From positions 1-64,000 of the forward strand of contig NZ_BCFL01000016.1 in assembly GCF_002217755.1 (NCBI RefSeq): a stretch of 64,000 nt of DNA, written 5' to 3'. Shown in pieces: positions 29,293 through 37,810 of the stretch (within the stretch, counting starts at the first letter, position 1; every line of letters begins with the position of its first letter). The notes beneath the pieces are model-generated. The model was not told where the DNA came from and made no database searches. It was given only the letters and a program-made list of their open reading frames with translations. The stretch comes from Streptomyces hyaluromycini (GTDB taxonomy: Bacteria > Actinomycetota > Actinomycetes > Streptomycetales > Streptomycetaceae). A program made the position numbers and the translations under genes.

Positions 29293-29795
29293 GCGACGAG
29301 GCGAAGGCGGGCCTGCTCAAGGCGCTCCAGGCGGCGCTGGCGGCCGAACACGCGGCGGTGTACGGCTACGGCGTCGTCGGCGGCCGGATCGGCGGGCAGC
29401 GGCTGGCCGAGGCGCACTCGGCGTACGACGCGCACCGGGCCCGCCGGGACGCGCTGGTCCGCGAGGTGCGGGACCTGGGCGGTGCGCCCGTCGCCGCGAG
29501 CGCGGCGTACGCGCTGCCGTTCGCCGTCACCGACCCGGCGACGGCGGTACGACTCGCCGCCGAACTGGAGGAGCGGGTGGCCGACGTGTACTCCGACCTG
29601 GTCCGGGCATCCTCCGGCGAGCGGCGCGGCGCGGCGGCCGGGGCGCTGCGGGAGGCCGCGGTGCGGGCGGTGCGCTGGAGCGGGGAGAGCGTAGCCTTCC
29701 CTGGGCTCGCCGAGCGGGCGGGTTCCGGAGCGGCGGCCGGTGGGTCGGCCTCGCCCTCGGCTTCGGCTTCGGCTTCGGCTTCGGCGACTCCCTAG
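29289..29795 (+). CDS. Ferritin-like DUF4439 protein
   Basis: The product is 168 residues from a GTG that overlaps the previous stop. The N-terminal helix LLKALQAALAAEHAAVYGYGVVGGRI and the Ala-rich helices after it fit the ferritin-like DUF4439 domain, a four-helix bundle. Metal ligands are not obvious beyond the Glu-His pair (about 18-19). It ends in a Ser-Ala repeat tail ([13 protein letters not shown]), encoded by repeats of ggcttc. Coupled to a lipoprotein gene and followed 24 bases later by a kinase-like gene. Confidence 0.75.
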   Translation: MSDEAKAGLLKALQAALAAEHAAVYGYGVVGGRIGGQRLAEAHSAYDAHRARRDALVREVRDLGGAPVAASAAYALPFAVTDPATAVRLAAELEERVADVYSDLVRASSGERRGAAAGALREAAVRAVRWSGESVAFPGLAERAGSGAAAGGSASPSASASASASATP

Positions 29796-29818
29796 AGCTG
29801 GAAAGGAACGACTCGCGT

Positions 29819-30715
29819 ATGGCTTTCGAACCGCCGCGGCGCCTGGTGAGGGCGCTCGGTGAGACGGCGCCGGACGGTGACGAGTGGCTGGAGAAGCTGC
29901 CGGAGGCGGTGGAACAGGCCGTCGCGCTACGCGAGTTGACCGTCGAACGGGTGCAGGTGCCGGGCGGGCGCAGCAGTGTGGTGCTGCTGGTGCGGCGGGC
30001 GGACGACACGCCTGCCGTGCTGAAGCTGGCGCCACGGCGGGCCCGGCCGGAGAGCGAGGCGGCGGCGCTGGCGCACTGGGGCGGGCTCGGTGCGGTGCAG
30101 GTGCTGGAGGCCGACGGGGCCGCGGGGGTGCTGCTGCTGGAGCGACTGCATCCGGAGGTCTCGGTGCGGTCGCTGCCCGAGGCGAAGGCGCTGCTGGAGG
30201 CGGCGGGGACGCTTCGGCGGCTCTGGGTGCGGCCGCCGGAGGAGCACGTCTTCGAGACCGTGGCCGAGCGGACGGGGCGGCAGGCCGCGGCGATGGCCTG
30301 GGCGGCCGGCGACGCCGAGGTGGCGCCGTTGGTGGCGGCGGCGGTCGCGGCCCGGGAGGAGTTGCTGGCCGCGCCGCCCGAGCGGCGGCTGCTGCACGGC
30401 ACGTTCCGGCAGAGCAAGGTGCTGGCCGGGGGGCGGATGCCATGGCTGGCGGTGGGGCCGGATCCGGTGGTCGGGGAGTGTGCGTTCGATCTGGCGCGGC
30501 TGGTGCGGGACCGGGTGGAGGATCTGATCGCGTCCCCGTCCGGGGCGTCCATCACGCGGCGGCGGATCAAGCGGCTCGCGGAGTCCTTGGAGGTCGACCA
30601 GGAGCGGTTGCGGGGGTGGACCCTTTTCCGGGCGGTGGAGTCGGGTGTCCGTGCGCGGAGGGTGGGGCGGCCGAGGGATGCGGAGCTGTTGCTTGAATTC
30701 GCCGGGTGGGTTTGA
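29819..30715 (+). CDS. APH(6)-family kinase-like protein lacking catalytic Asp residues
   Basis: The 298-residue protein resembles aminoglycoside 6'-phosphotransferases. It keeps the ATP-binding Lys (AVLKLAP, Lys69), the hinge-like LLLERL, and the C-terminal ECAFDLARLVRDR motif. The catalytic loop, normally HGDLHxxN, reads HGTFRQSK (193-200), with Thr195 for the base Asp and Lys200 for Asn. The metal-binding Asp position of the next motif reads VGPDP, with Gly213. I therefore expect no phosphotransferase activity in the usual way. Its place after the lipoprotein and ferritin-like genes is unexplained. Confidence 0.78.
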   Translation: MAFEPPRRLVRALGETAPDGDEWLEKLPEAVEQAVALRELTVERVQVPGGRSSVVLLVRRADDTPAVLKLAPRRARPESEAAALAHWGGLGAVQVLEADGAAGVLLLERLHPEVSVRSLPEAKALLEAAGTLRRLWVRPPEEHVFETVAERTGRQAAAMAWAAGDAEVAPLVAAAVAAREELLAAPPERRLLHGTFRQSKVLAGGRMPWLAVGPDPVVGECAFDLARLVRDRVEDLIASPSGASITRRRIKRLAESLEVDQERLRGWTLFRAVESGVRARRVGRPRDAELLLEFAGWV

Positions 30716-30741
30716 CGACTTCGGCTGCGGGTCCGGTGGGG

Positions 30742-30773
30742 CTGGTGGCGCAGTTCCCCGCGCCCCTAGGGGA
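30742..30773. repeat. Intergenic GCGCAGTTCCCCGCGCCCC repeat
   Basis: This copy of the recurring element lies between the converging APH-like and ferredoxin genes, next to a CCCCTAGGGG palindrome. It may double as a bidirectional terminator. Confidence 0.7.
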
Positions 30774-30974
30774 TTACCCTTCCCTCAGTTTCAAGGCCAG
30801 GACGGGGCAGTCGGCCGCCGCTCTGCGGGCTCGTTTCCTCGTGCGTGGGGGTATTGGGCGGCCGTCCACCAGGGGGTAGCCCCATTCGTCGAGGGTGATG
30901 TGCTCCGGGAGCAGCTCTGCGCACAGGCCGTGGCCCTGGCAGGACGTCCAGTCGATGGTGATGTGCTGGTCCAT
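30774..30974 (-). CDS. Ferredoxin, probably [3Fe-4S]
   Basis: The 66-residue ferredoxin carries SCQGHGLC (Cys12, Cys18) and CPVLAL (Cys56). The position that would supply a fourth Cys is His15, which is typical of the single-cluster [3Fe-4S] ferredoxins that serve oxidoreductases and P450s in actinomycetes. It is the last gene of the electron-transfer operon, one base after the NuoF-like gene, and may carry electrons to or from that protein. Confidence 0.88.
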   Translation of the reverse strand: MDQHITIDWTSCQGHGLCAELLPEHITLDEWGYPLVDGRPIPPRTRKRARRAAADCPVLALKLREG

Positions 30975-30975
30975 G

Positions 30976-32193
30976 TCAGATCCCTTCCGCCGGTACGGGG
31001 AGCAGCGGGGTGTGGTCGGTCGCGGTGCAGTGGCCGTGGGCGTGGGCGTCGAGTTCGGTGGCGAAGGTGGTGAGCGCGCTGCGGACCAGGCGGATCGTGC
31101 CGTCGGGGTGGTGGCAGGCGCCTCTCCCCTCCACCAGGCCCGCCCAGCGGGAGATGTCCGTGCGGGTGGTGCCCTGGGGGCCGGGGGTGGCCAGGGTCTG
31201 GAAGGCCGCGGCCATGCGCGGGAGGCCGTTGAGGCAGGGCCCGCACTGGCCCGCCGACTGCAGCGCCAAGTAGCGCAGGACTCGGGCGGTTTCGGCCGGG
31301 CCGCAGCGGTCGGCGGGCAGGGCGGCCAGTACGTTTGCGCCCAAGTAGGCGGAGGACAGGGGGACTTGGGCGGCCTCGGTGGCCGGGATCCAGGTGCCGT
31401 GGTAGCCGCCGATCAGGGCCGCGGACGCGCCCTCCAGGGGGAGGAGCCGGCCGACGGGCATGCCGAACGGGGCTTCCACGACCCGGACTTCGCGGCCCGG
31501 CACGTGCACGGTGCACAGGGTGCTGCCCGGTTCGGCGGGGGTGCCCGCCGAGCGGAACCAGGCGGCGCCGTAGCGGGCGATCAGCGCCAGGTGGGCCAGG
31601 GTCTCCACGTTCTGGACCAGGGTGGGGGCGCGCCGCACCCCGCGTTCGCGGACCGGCGGGACCGGGTGGGCGGGGCGGGCGGGGCCGCCGGAGAGGTACT
31701 GGACGAGGGCCGAGGCCTGGCCGGAGAGGAAGCGGGCGGGCAGGCGCACGACCTGCACGCGCACCGGGTCGCGGCGCTGGGCGAGGGCCGCCTCCAGGTA
31801 GGAGGCGCCGTCCTCGACGGCGAGGTACGCCTCCGCCACGCCGACCGCCTCGGCCGCCAACTGCAGCCCGTCCAGGACCAGATGGGGTGACAGCCGGAGC
31901 AGGGTCCGGTCCTTGCGGCTGGCCGGCTCGCTCTCCGCGCCGTTGGCGACGACGACAGGTGCGCGCTCGCCACGGCGGGCCGCGTCGGCGACCGCGACGA
32001 ACTTCCGGTACGCCGGGAAGCCCGCCCCGCCTCGTCCGGTGAGCCCGGATTCGGCCAGGGTGCGCAGGAGGGCCGCCGGATCGCCGTACGCGAGCGGGCC
32101 GTAGCGCTGTTCGTGCGTGGTGAGGTCGGCCGGGGTGCCGCCGGGGGCCAGCAGGCGCGGGGACATGTAGACGTCGGTGAAGAGCGTGGTCAT
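30976..32193 (-). CDS. NuoF/RnfC-like flavoprotein with Fe-S site
   Basis: The 405-residue protein resembles the 51-kDa subunit of NADH dehydrogenase. It has LTGRGGAGFP (about residue 51) for the dinucleotide/FMN fold, VVVANGAESEPASRKDRTLL for FMN, an SLBB-like middle, and SAGQCGPCLNGLP with a later GACHHPDG, the Fe-S ligand region. Alone, without other Nuo subunits, such proteins usually move electrons from NAD(P)H to a ferredoxin or membrane carrier. Its stop is next to the ferredoxin gene, and its start overlaps the membrane-protein gene by one base. Confidence 0.85.
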   Translation of the reverse strand: MTTLFTDVYMSPRLLAPGGTPADLTTHEQRYGPLAYGDPAALLRTLAESGLTGRGGAGFPAYRKFVAVADAARRGERAPVVVANGAESEPASRKDRTLLRLSPHLVLDGLQLAAEAVGVAEAYLAVEDGASYLEAALAQRRDPVRVQVVRLPARFLSGQASALVQYLSGGPARPAHPVPPVRERGVRRAPTLVQNVETLAHLALIARYGAAWFRSAGTPAEPGSTLCTVHVPGREVRVVEAPFGMPVGRLLPLEGASAALIGGYHGTWIPATEAAQVPLSSAYLGANVLAALPADRCGPAETARVLRYLALQSAGQCGPCLNGLPRMAAAFQTLATPGPQGTTRTDISRWAGLVEGRGACHHPDGTIRLVRSALTTFATELDAHAHGHCTATDHTPLLPVPAEGI

Positions 32194-32768
32194 CAGTGGG
32201 CCCCTTCGGTGTGCAGCAGTGCGGCGGGCGTCTGGCGGGAGGCGCGGACGGCCTGCGCGGTACGGAGGGCGAAGGCGGTGATCACCGTCGCGACGCAGGC
32301 CACGGTCAGCCAGGTCATCCAGTCGGTGCCGGCGTCCGTGCCGATGCCGATGCCGTGGACCAGGGCGACGGGCCAGGAGACGTACGCCAGCCAGTGCACG
32401 GCCCGCCAGGTGCGGTGGCCGAGGCGGTCCCTCAGGAGGCTGGTGACCAGGACCGCGAGCATGAGGTCGAAGGCGACCGTGCCGAGGCCGAGCCAGAGCG
32501 GCTGGTAGTCGGAGACGAAGGGGACGAGGGTGTCGAGGGGGCTGATGCTGACGTAGCCGTCGACGACCGCGGTGGTGATGTGCAGGGCCAGGAAGGCGGT
32601 GGCGGAGAGGGAGAGCGTGCGGTGCAGGCTCATGGTGCCGAACCGCGGCAGGCCGGGGAGGCGGGTGCGGAGGCGGACGGCGATGCCGAGGAGGACGACC
32701 ACCGTGAACAGGACCAGGCAGACGGCGCCGGTGGCCCGGTTGGCGTACCAGAGGGTCTCGGAGGTCAC
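32193..32768 (-). CDS. Ferric-reductase-like transmembrane heme protein
   Basis: The 191-residue protein starts at GTG 32768, overlapping the apbE stop by four bases. About five or six hydrophobic helices are visible. His pairs lie on facing helices (SLHRTLSLSATAFLALHIT and WRAVHWLAYVSWPVALVHG), as in the heme-binding core of the ferric-reductase/MsrQ superfamily. No FAD or NAD domain is fused, so electrons probably come from the partner flavoproteins. It would carry electrons across the membrane. Confidence 0.85.
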   Translation of the reverse strand: MTSETLWYANRATGAVCLVLFTVVVLLGIAVRLRTRLPGLPRFGTMSLHRTLSLSATAFLALHITTAVVDGYVSISPLDTLVPFVSDYQPLWLGLGTVAFDLMLAVLVTSLLRDRLGHRTWRAVHWLAYVSWPVALVHGIGIGTDAGTDWMTWLTVACVATVITAFALRTAQAVRASRQTPAALLHTEGAH

Positions 32769-33733
32769 GCCGCCGCCTCCAGCGCCGCGAGGGAGGCGGG
32801 CCAGCCGGGCGTGGTGACGACGGTGCCGTTGTGCGCCACCAGGCGGGCCGGCAGGCCCAGGCGGGTCAGCCAGCGCTCCGCGCCGGTGCCCTTGACCAGG
32901 GCCGCCGTGGTGGCCGCGTTGGCGTCCGCGCAGGTGGCCGCGGCCACCGAGACCGTGCGCCACGGGGAGCGGACCGGCAGTCCGGTGCGCGGGTCGACGA
33001 TGTGGTGGAGGTCGTAGCCGCCGCGCTGCCAGCGGCGGGCGCTGGTGCCGGAGGTGGCGAGGCCCCCGGAGCGCAGGCCGACGGTGTCGTACGGCCCCTG
33101 CGCGGGCGTCTCGTCCACCGGTCCGGTGATGTCCTGGACACGGATCTGCCAGCCGCCCGCCGGGGGCTCGCCGGCGACGGCGGTGTCGCCACCGAGGCTC
33201 ACCAGCACTCCGCAGCCGGCCGTGTCGGCGAGCATCCGCGCGGCCCGGTCGGCGGCCCAGGCCTTGGCCGTCGCGCCCAGGTCGAGGCGGACGCCCTCGG
33301 GGACGGTGACCGTGCCGGTCGCCGGGTCCAGGGTGACCTTGCGCCAGCCCGGGGCGCGGCGCACCCGCAGGGAGACCGGGCGGTCGTCCTCGCGGACGAG
33401 GGTGAAGTCGCGGTCGTAGCCGATCGCGTCCATCGCCGAGCCGACGGTCGGATCCACCGTGCCGTCCGTCGCCCGGGCCGCGCGCAGGGCGACGGCGAGG
33501 GCCTCGGCGAGCAGCGGGCTGACCCGGACCGGGCGGCCGTGGGTGGTGTCGAGGGCGGCCAGTTCGGAGTCGGTGCGGAACCTGCTGCAGGCCGCGTCGA
33601 CCTCGGCGAGCTGCCGGGCGAGAAGCAGGTTGCAGGAGTCCAGCAGGGCCGGATCGGTGACGACCAGGCGGACGGTGGTGCCGAGGGCACGCCACTCGGC
33701 GGCGGTCGGCCGAAGAGCGCGGGCGGCGGTCAT
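32765..33733 (-). CDS. ApbE-family FAD:protein FMN transferase
   Basis: The 322-residue protein attaches FMN covalently to Thr/Ser in target proteins of the NqrC/RnfG or FMN-binding type. Family motifs are visible: DAACSRFRTDSELAALD near the N terminus, DLGATAKAWAADRAARML, VSLGGDTAVAG, and HHIVDPRTGLPV toward the end. I see no lipobox or signal peptide, so it may act inside the cell. It overlaps both neighbours (ATGA with the Ser-rich gene, GTGA with the reductase-like gene), showing tight coupling. Confidence 0.88.
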   Translation of the reverse strand: MTAARALRPTAAEWRALGTTVRLVVTDPALLDSCNLLLARQLAEVDAACSRFRTDSELAALDTTHGRPVRVSPLLAEALAVALRAARATDGTVDPTVGSAMDAIGYDRDFTLVREDDRPVSLRVRRAPGWRKVTLDPATGTVTVPEGVRLDLGATAKAWAADRAARMLADTAGCGVLVSLGGDTAVAGEPPAGGWQIRVQDITGPVDETPAQGPYDTVGLRSGGLATSGTSARRWQRGGYDLHHIVDPRTGLPVRSPWRTVSVAAATCADANAATTAALVKGTGAERWLTRLGLPARLVAHNGTVVTTPGWPASLAALEAAA

Positions 33734-34116
33734 GACGCCCCCGACGTGGAGTCGGTGGAGCCGCTGCCCGAGGTGAGGCCGTCGGAGGAGGACTGCAGGT
33801 CCGAGGAGGACGAGCTGGATGAACTGGAGGAACCGGACGAGTCGGTCGACTTGGAGGACGAGGAACTGTCCGTGTCCGAGGTCGAGTCGGAGCTGTTTCC
33901 GGAGCTGCTGGAGCTCGACGTCGTACCGCTGCCGCTGCTTGCCGTCGTCTCGGCGTCCGACTGCATCGTGCCGACCAGGGCGAACACCCCGGCCGCCGCG
34001 GCGAGCGTGACCGCCGCCGCCAGAGCCGCCGTGCGCCGGGTCCCCCGGCGGACCGCCGCGGCCGCGCCCCTCTCCCGCCGGTCCCCCGGCTCCCTGCCTT
34101 GCACTCTCTCGGTCAT
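33730..34116 (-). CDS. Ser-rich membrane-anchored small protein
   Basis: The product is 128 residues from ATG 34116, preceded by AGGAGGGG. A basic N terminus and one transmembrane helix (about AALAAAVTLAAAAGVFALVG) lead into a Ser/Asp/Thr-rich exported tail of about 75 residues. In comparable Streptomyces operons this position encodes a protein with a similar anchor and Ser-rich linker plus an FMN-binding domain ending with an SGAT-type site. Here the protein stops after a terminal SGAS, with no FMN-binding domain. It overlaps apbE by four bases. Confidence 0.7.
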   Translation of the reverse strand: MTERVQGREPGDRRERGAAAAVRRGTRRTAALAAAVTLAAAAGVFALVGTMQSDAETTASSGSGTTSSSSSSGNSSDSTSDTDSSSSSKSTDSSGSSSSSSSSSSDLQSSSDGLTSGSGSTDSTSGAS

Positions 34117-34231
34117 GACCGATCCCCTCCTGCGTGACTCTCTGTCACGCATTACGTTCGGGTATCGGCCTGAGAGAAGTCTGTGAGGCTCCCATACGGA
34201 TCGGAAGAACTGTCTGAGACGTTCCTGAAAA

Positions 34232-34272
34232 GCCGCGGCGGCCGCCGGTGTGTCACCGGGGGCCGCCGCGGC
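34232..34272 (-). terminator. Hairpin terminator downstream of proS
   Basis: GCCGCGGCGGCC with its extension pairs with GGCCGCCGCGGC around a short loop (34232-34272), starting 12 bases after the proS stop. The remaining bases up to 34117 hold the promoter of the electron-transfer operon. Confidence 0.75.
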
Positions 34273-34284
34273 GGGAGTTGAGGC

Positions 34285-35991
34285 TCAGTTGGCGGTCAGG
34301 CGGGCGATCGCCTCGTCCACCGTCAGCTCCTCGCGCTCGCCCGTCCTGCGGTCCTTGAGCTCCAGGACGCCCTCGCCGGAGCGGCGGCCGGCGATCAGGA
34401 TCTGCGGTACGCCGATCAGCTCGGCGTCGGTGAACTTCACGCCCGGGGAGACCCCGGCGCGGTCGTCGACCAGGACGCGCAGCCCACCCGCCCGCAGCTT
34501 CTCCGAGACGTCCAGGGCCAGTTCGGTCTGCAGGGCCTTGCCCGCGGCGACCACGTGCACGTCGGCCGGGGCGACCTCGCGGGACCAGACCAGGCCCTTC
34601 TCGTCGGCGGTCTGCTCGGCGAGGGCGGCGACGGCGCGGGAGACGCCGATGCCGTAGGAGCCCATCGTCACCCGGACCGGCTTGCCGTTCTGGCCGAGGA
34701 CGTCGAGCTTGAGCGCGTTGGTGTACTTCTGGCCCAGCTGGAAGATGTGGCCGATCTCGATGGCGCGGTCCAGCTTCAGGCCGGTGCCGCACTTCGGGCA
34801 GGGGTCGCCCTCCAGCACGACGACGACATCGACGTACTCGTCGACGGTGAAGTCACGGTCCGCCACGACGTTCTTGGCGTGCGTGCCCTCCTTGTTGGCG
34901 CCGGTGATCCAGGCCGTGCCGGGGGCGATGCGCGGGTCGGCGATGTACTTCACCTTCTCGCCGAGACCCTGCGGGCCGACGTAACCGCGGACCAGGTCGG
35001 GACGGCCGGCGAAGTCGGACTCGTTGACCAGCTCGACGGCGGCCGGGGCGAAGTGCTCCTCGACCTTGCCCATGTCGACCTCGCGGTCGCCCGGTACACC
35101 CACGGCCACGATCTCGCCGTCGACCTTCACCAGGAGGTTCTTCAGGGTGTCGGAGGCCTGGACGCCGAGGTGGGCGGCGAGGGTCTCGATGGTCGGCGTG
35201 TCCGGGGTCGGGATCTCCTCGAGAGCGGGCACGCCGGAGGCGTCGACCGGCTTCAGCGTGTAAGAGATCGCCTCGGTGTTGGCCGCGAAGTCGCAGTTCG
35301 GGCAGTCGGCGAAGGTGTCCTCGCCGGCCTCGGCCGGGGCCAGGAACTCCTCCGACTTCGAACCGCCCATCGCGCCGGCGGTGGCGGCGACGATGCGGTA
35401 GTCGAGGCCGAGGCGCTCGAAGATCCGCTGGTATGCCGCGCGGTGCAGGGCGTACGACTTCGCGAGGCCGTCGTCGTCCAGGTCGAAGGAGTAGGAGTCC
35501 TTCATCAGGAACTCGCGGCCGCGCAGGATGCCGGCGCGCGGGCGGGCCTCGTCCCGGTACTTGTTCTGGATCTGGTAGAGGATGACCGGCAGGTCCTTGT
35601 AGGAGGACGCCTGGTCCTTCACCAGCAGGGTGAAGATCTCCTCGTGGGTCGGGCCGAGGAGGTAGTCGCCGCCCTTGCGGTCCTGGAGGCGGAACAGCTC
35701 CTGGCCGTACTCGTCCCAGCGGCCGGTCGCCTCGTACGGCTCCCGGGGCAGGAGGGCCGGGAGCAGCACCTCCTGGGCGCCGATCGCGTCCATCTCCTCG
35801 CGGACGATCCGCTCGATGTTGGACAGCACCTTCAGGCCGAGCGGCAGCCAGGACCAGATACCGGCCGCCGTACGGCGGACGTAGCCGGCGCGGACGAGGA
35901 GCTTGTGGCTGAGGACCTCGGCGTCCGCCGGGTCGTCACGCAGCGTCTTCGCCATCAACTGGGACATGCGTTGGACCGGTGCGTTCGCCAT
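34285..35991 (-). CDS. proS: Prolyl-tRNA synthetase
   Basis: ProS is a class II aminoacyl-tRNA synthetase that charges tRNA-Pro. The 568-residue bacterial-type protein has motif 1/2 regions ([24 protein letters not shown], and [22 protein letters not shown]), a YbaK-like editing insertion (about 230-380) and motif 3 ([19 protein letters not shown]). The C-terminal anticodon-binding domain includes [19 protein letters not shown]. It starts at ATG 35991 and appears monocistronic. Confidence 0.96.
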   Translation of the reverse strand: MANAPVQRMSQLMAKTLRDDPADAEVLSHKLLVRAGYVRRTAAGIWSWLPLGLKVLSNIERIVREEMDAIGAQEVLLPALLPREPYEATGRWDEYGQELFRLQDRKGGDYLLGPTHEEIFTLLVKDQASSYKDLPVILYQIQNKYRDEARPRAGILRGREFLMKDSYSFDLDDDGLAKSYALHRAAYQRIFERLGLDYRIVAATAGAMGGSKSEEFLAPAEAGEDTFADCPNCDFAANTEAISYTLKPVDASGVPALEEIPTPDTPTIETLAAHLGVQASDTLKNLLVKVDGEIVAVGVPGDREVDMGKVEEHFAPAAVELVNESDFAGRPDLVRGYVGPQGLGEKVKYIADPRIAPGTAWITGANKEGTHAKNVVADRDFTVDEYVDVVVVLEGDPCPKCGTGLKLDRAIEIGHIFQLGQKYTNALKLDVLGQNGKPVRVTMGSYGIGVSRAVAALAEQTADEKGLVWSREVAPADVHVVAAGKALQTELALDVSEKLRAGGLRVLVDDRAGVSPGVKFTDAELIGVPQILIAGRRSGEGVLELKDRRTGEREELTVDEAIARLTAN

Positions 35992-36078
35992 GGTTCTCGT
36001 ACTCCTGCCGGAAAAGGTTGATGGCTAGGAGGTTAGCCGGGCACGCTGTGCCGGTGGAAATCGGTTAGCGGCGACGGG

Positions 36079-36609
36079 TCACTTACGGCGGAGCGGCAGG
36101 GGCGCACCCATCACGGCGTACGGCTTGGGAGCGCTGGGAAAGTTCACCCGGCGGGCCAGGTCGACGTAGCCGAGGGAGTGGTACAGGCCGCGGGCCGGGC
36201 TGTCGGTGTCGATCGCGGAGAGGATCGAGCGGGGCTCGGCGGCGCCGTCGGTGATGAGCGTGATCAGGCGGCGGCCGATGCCCCGGTTCTGGTGGCGGGG
36301 GTGCACGTGCAGCTCGGTGATGACGAAGGAGTCGTCGAGCCAGTCGGCGTTGCCCTGGGCGCGGAGGTAGGGCTCCACGACGGTGGACCACCAGTGGGTG
36401 CGGGAGTTCGGCATGCCGTAGACGAACCCGACGAGCAGGCCGTCGGCCGTGGCACCGAGGGCCCTGGCGCCGGCGTACTGCATGTGGCGGAGGACGATCT
36501 GGCGGCGGACCGCAACCTCGTCGGGGCCGAGGCCGAATGCGACGGCCTGGACTGCGAGGGCCTCGTCCACGTGGGCGGGGAGGTCCAGGGGGCCGATCAC
36601 GAGGGTCAT
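36079..36609 (-). CDS. GNAT family N-acetyltransferase
   Basis: The 176-residue protein has the GNAT fold, with ITELHVHPRHQNRGIGRRLI holding the acetyl-CoA-binding Q/RxxGxG/A signature near residue 110 and a C-terminal Tyr-containing segment (ARGLYHSLGYVDL). The acceptor is unknown; FVYGMPN and HWWSTVVEPYL are features I cannot tie to a substrate. It lies between proS and a second GNAT gene with gaps of about 87 and 106 bases, so operon membership is uncertain. Confidence 0.85.
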   Translation of the reverse strand: MTLVIGPLDLPAHVDEALAVQAVAFGLGPDEVAVRRQIVLRHMQYAGARALGATADGLLVGFVYGMPNSRTHWWSTVVEPYLRAQGNADWLDDSFVITELHVHPRHQNRGIGRRLITLITDGAAEPRSILSAIDTDSPARGLYHSLGYVDLARRVNFPSAPKPYAVMGAPLPLRRK

Positions 36610-36659
36610 GTGGGGAGGGTACAGGGGGTTCCGGTTTGCCGTCCGGGTGCGGTTGTGTG

Positions 36660-36689
36660 TGGCTGGTCGCGCAGTTCCCCGCGCCCCTG
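36660..36689. repeat. Intergenic GCGCAGTTCCCCGCGCCCC repeat
   Basis: A third copy of the recurring element lies between the two GNAT genes, with the same flanking GGTCGC start and CCCCTGA end. It probably contributes to termination. Confidence 0.7.
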
Positions 36690-36715
36690 ACGGAGCGCGT
36701 GACCTGGACGTCGGG

Positions 36716-37564
36716 CTAGAACAGCACGCTCATGAAGGCTCCGACCTCCTGGAAGCCGACCCTCAGATACGTCCTTCTCGCCGCCGTGTTGAAGTCATTG
36801 ACGTAGAGGCTCACCACGGGGGCCACGTCGGCCAGTGCGTAGCGCAGGACCGCTGCCATTCCGGGGGCCGCCATGCCCATGCCCCGGTACTCGGGGGCGA
36901 CCCACACACCCTGGATCTGGCAGGCCTCGGACGTCGCCGCGCCGATCTCCGCCTTGAAGACGACCTTGCCGCTGTCGTCGAGCCGGGCGAACGAGCGGCC
37001 GGAGCCGACGAGTTCGGCGACCCTCGCCTGGTAGAGGAGGCCGCCGTCGCCGGCCATCGGCGAGACGCCCACCTCCTCCGTGAACATCGCCACGCACGCC
37101 GGCATGATCGCCTCCATCTCGTCCTTGCGGATGCGGCGGACGTACGGATCCGGGGCGATGTCGGCGGGCATGCGGTCGGTGACCATCAGGGGCTGGTGGC
37201 GGCGGACCTCGCGGGCCGGGCCCCAGTGCGGTTCCAGGAGGCGCCACAGCTGGGCGGTGGCCTCGGCGGGGCCGACGATGGAGGAACAGCGGCGGCCCGC
37301 CCGGCGGGCGCGGTCCGCGAAGGCCCGGATCGCGCGCGGGGTGGCGCAGATCGGGACCAGGTTGGCGCCGGCGTAGCAGAGGGACGTGAGCATGCCGTCC
37401 TCGTACCAGCCCCACATCTCGCCGCCGAGGCGCCAGGGGTCGAGGCCGGCCACCTGGACGCGCGAGGTCACGAAGGCGTTCGTGACCGGCTCGCGGTCGA
37501 GTACGGCGAGCGCGGCGTCCAGGTCACTCGGTTCGAGCACCCGTGAGGTGGTCTGCGTCAACAC
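36716..37564 (-). CDS. Two-domain GNAT protein (DUF4081 plus acetyltransferase)
   Basis: The 282-residue protein starts at GTG 37564 (MLTQTTSRVLEPSDLDAAL). The N-terminal half (about 1-130) looks like the DUF4081 domain that precedes a GNAT domain in actinomycetes. The C-terminal half has IQGVWVAPEYRGMGMAAPGM as the acetyl-CoA loop and VSLYVNDFNTAARRTYLRVGF as the closing beta-alpha-beta segment. Its acceptor is unknown. It follows ispG on the same strand but is separated by a hairpin, so it is probably transcribed partly by read-through. Confidence 0.85.
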   Translation of the reverse strand: MLTQTTSRVLEPSDLDAALAVLDREPVTNAFVTSRVQVAGLDPWRLGGEMWGWYEDGMLTSLCYAGANLVPICATPRAIRAFADRARRAGRRCSSIVGPAEATAQLWRLLEPHWGPAREVRRHQPLMVTDRMPADIAPDPYVRRIRKDEMEAIMPACVAMFTEEVGVSPMAGDGGLLYQARVAELVGSGRSFARLDDSGKVVFKAEIGAATSEACQIQGVWVAPEYRGMGMAAPGMAAVLRYALADVAPVVSLYVNDFNTAARRTYLRVGFQEVGAFMSVLF

Positions 37565-37720
37565 GTGCGGGGCCTCACGCTTTGGGGTTCTGCTGATCTC
37601 CGCACTGTACCTGCGGAAGCTTGGCCGTGCCGCCCCGTGCACTGTGAAGTGGCCGCCGGGAGGCTCCCGTCCCTGGGGGCTGCCGCCCCCCAGACCCCCG
37701 CTTCGGCCTGCGGCCTCGTC

Positions 37721-37767
37721 CTCAAACGCCGGACGGGCTGAGTAATTCAGCCCCTCCGGCGTTTGAG
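37721..37767. terminator. Streptomyces CTCAAACGCCGGA hairpin repeat, terminator after ispG
   Basis: CTCAAACGCCGGA plus GGGCTGA pairs with TCAGCCC plus TCCGGCGTTTGAG (one mismatch) around GTAAT. This palindromic element is a familiar intergenic repeat in Streptomyces. It lies 44 bases after the ispG stop, and I see no gene in the rest of the spacer. Confidence 0.85.
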
Positions 37768-37810
37768 GAGCGGGGTCCAGGGGCGGAGCCCCTTCAGGAC
37801 GAGGGCTTCC

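Noticed and set aside
29755..29792. ggcttc hexanucleotide run as a regulatory repeat
   Set aside because: It encodes the Ser-Ala tail of the ferritin-like protein just before its stop codon; a coding low-complexity tract explains it.
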